A stretch of DNA of 6,281 nt, from assembly GCA_031284195.1 (NCBI GenBank), contig JAITAI010000169.1:1-6281 (forward strand), given 5' to 3'. Of this stretch, positions 5,603 through 6,281 are shown piece by piece. Each line of letters opens with the position of its first letter. The stretch's first letter is position 1. The notes under the pieces were generated by a model, which saw only the letters and a list, made by a program, of their open reading frames with translations, was not told the DNA's origin and ran no database searches. The position numbers and the translations under genes were made by a program. The stretch is from Treponema sp. GTDB lineage: Bacteria > Spirochaetota > Spirochaetia > Treponematales > Breznakiellaceae.

Positions 5603-5691
5603 AAAGAGTTATGTTTTGCTTCATAAAAATCGTATAAAAGTTATTTCTTTATCCTGTAAGGAATTAAAGATGTATATGCGCTGGCCCTGGA
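5562..5691. repeat. Large interrupted palindrome between clc and the lipoprotein gene
   Basis: TATATGCGCTGGCCCTGGA at 5673-5691 is repeated exactly, inverted, at 5580-5562. The 92 bp between the arms also keep partial symmetry: 24 of 46 position pairs match without gaps, including a 7-bp block TCTTTAT and a 5-bp block AAGGA at the same distance from each arm. The left arm lies in codons 8-14 of the longest clc frame. The gene-free part (5603-5757) is AT-rich and holds the divergent start regions. Possible readings are an operator or mRNA foldback for clc, or a decayed inverted duplication of the clc 5' end. Confidence 0.75.
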
Positions 5692-5723
5692 ATATTCCCT
5701 TTAATCTCTTGAAAAACTGCTAG
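5670..5723 (+). CDS. Candidate 17-aa leader peptide ORF
   Basis: ATG at 5670 follows TAAGGA (5657-5662) with 7-nt spacing, and the frame encodes MYMRWPWNIPFNLLKNC before TAG. The right arm of the inverted repeat supplies the MRWPW part. The left arm on the other strand can also begin MRWPW after an AAGGAG, in a frame different from clc. It ends before the -10 box of the lipoprotein gene, so it would need its own upstream promoter. This is weak and may be a by-product of the repeat. Confidence 0.2.
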   Translation: MYMRWPWNIPFNLLKNC

Positions 5724-5725
5724 CC

Positions 5726-5752
5726 ATAGGGTATCCTATAATGCATCGGGGG
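5726..5752 (+). promoter_or_regulatory. Likely -10 box and ribosome site of the lipoprotein gene
   Basis: A perfect TATAAT lies at 5737-5742. The nearest -35-like element is TTGAAA at 5709-5714, but the 22-nt spacer is too long, so the promoter may be activator-dependent or not real. A small palindrome, ATAGG-GTAT-CCTAT (5726-5739), overlaps the -10 and could be an operator. GGGGG (5748-5752) lies 5 nt before the ATG at 5758 and would serve as Shine-Dalgarno. With this -10 the leader would be only about 10 nt. Confidence 0.45.
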
Positions 5753-5757
5753 TTATT

Positions 5758-6273
5758 ATGAGAAACTTAGCCGGAATTCTTGTGGTATTGTCTTTCTTGT
5801 CTTTTTGGGGTTGTGAGACAAGGTATTATTCGGTTACGGTTAGGAATAATTCTTCTAAGCAAGTAATGTACACATACAATGGCACTGCGGATACTCTGGA
5901 ATCTGCCAAGTTTAAAGAGTATCAGGTAATGGCGTATACTCAGCAGCCTAGGGATATATCAGTATCCCAGGGAGCCATGAGTGTAAAAATGCATGTCCTT
6001 GCTTCTGGAGAAAGCTATACGTTTGAAGATATTAGTCCGATAAGTCTTCACGTTCACAATGAACTTGATATACAGGCAAGTATTGCAGCAGATAACTATA
6101 TAGAGGATGATCAGGGAAATACCGTGCTAACCATAGAACCGGGGGCCTCAATAATAGCCAAGATATATACCGACCATCCTCAATTCATTGTTTCCAGTGG
6201 AACAATGGAAAATGTTTCATGGAATAAATGGGAAATTAAAGAGGGTGGGACTATGGATGTTACGATTGAGTAG
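5758..6273 (+). CDS. Putative lipoprotein of unknown function
   Basis: The N-terminus is a lipoprotein signal: basic MRN, a hydrophobic core (LAGILVVLSFLSFW), then Gly-Cys with C19 as the lipidated residue. The SFWGC box is loose by E. coli rules but acceptable for spirochaetes, whose lipobox is relaxed. The mature part (about 153 aa) has no further membrane helix. It is rich in Ser, Thr, Tyr and alternating hydrophobic residues, suggesting a beta-rich periplasmic or surface-anchored domain. It begins with a short strand-like YYSVTVRNNSSKQVMYTY segment and ends in acidic DVTIE. There are no cysteines after C19 and no catalytic motif that I can see. The family is not recognised. The start ATG 5758 is supported by GGGGG five nt upstream. 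The gene is divergent from clc and more AT-rich than clc and polB, so it may have a different history. Coding and lipoprotein calls are firm; the function is open. Confidence 0.85.
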   Translation: MRNLAGILVVLSFLSFWGCETRYYSVTVRNNSSKQVMYTYNGTADTLESAKFKEYQVMAYTQQPRDISVSQGAMSVKMHVLASGESYTFEDISPISLHVHNELDIQASIAADNYIEDDQGNTVLTIEPGASIIAKIYTDHPQFIVSSGTMENVSWNKWEIKEGGTMDVTIE

Positions 6274-6281
6274 GAGTATTG

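Noticed and set aside
5603..5757. Fluoride riboswitch upstream of the ClC gene
   Set aside because: I found no recognisable fluoride riboswitch layout, and the protein carries chloride-type GSGIP and GREGP signatures and not those expected of fluoride ClCs. The symmetry there is explained by the inverted repeat.

Overview
The window looks like spirochaete chromosome, most likely Treponema. This is inference from three things: a relaxed spirochaete-type lipobox, a long structured attC-like site that from memory resembles those of Treponema integrons, and AT-rich cassette-like genes next to a more GC-rich backbone. There are two halves. Positions 1 to about 1710 are accessory. Positions 1714 to 6273 hold three intact, conserved-looking genes.

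Left half, plus strand: a membrane protein gene enters from the left edge and ends at 356. A GC-rich hairpin follows, then a structured block with integron attC architecture: outer boxes CATAAC/GTTATG at 463-468 and 631-636, paired inner boxes, and a branched central stem. Next come a promoter-like TTGACA, a strong Shine-Dalgarno, a very small gene that looks frameshifted, and a 66-residue two-helix membrane protein. I read this as the right-hand part of a gene-cassette array. No integrase lies in the window. From 1095 to 1713 no secure gene exists. There are two weak short ORFs, three inverted repeats and stop-ridden sequence, as expected at a decayed array/backbone junction.

Right half, minus strand: a ClC-type chloride/proton antiporter gene (5602-4172) is followed 13 nt later by a full-length family B DNA polymerase of the Pol II (PolB) type (4158-1714). 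They form a probable two-gene operon. The polymerase has intact exonuclease and polymerase motifs and ends in a beta-clamp binding motif. Its real start is probably a GTG nine codons inside the longest ORF. Divergent from the antiporter is a plus-strand lipoprotein gene (5758-6273).

The most unusual structure is between the two divergent genes. A perfect 19-bp inverted repeat (5562-5580 and 5673-5691), with partial symmetry carried into its 92-bp centre, has one arm inside the annotated 5' end of the antiporter gene. It may be a regulatory foldback, or a relic of inverted duplication. It also raises doubt about where the antiporter starts. No wholly new multi-gene system is evident. The cassette region and this palindrome are the parts most worth a second look.
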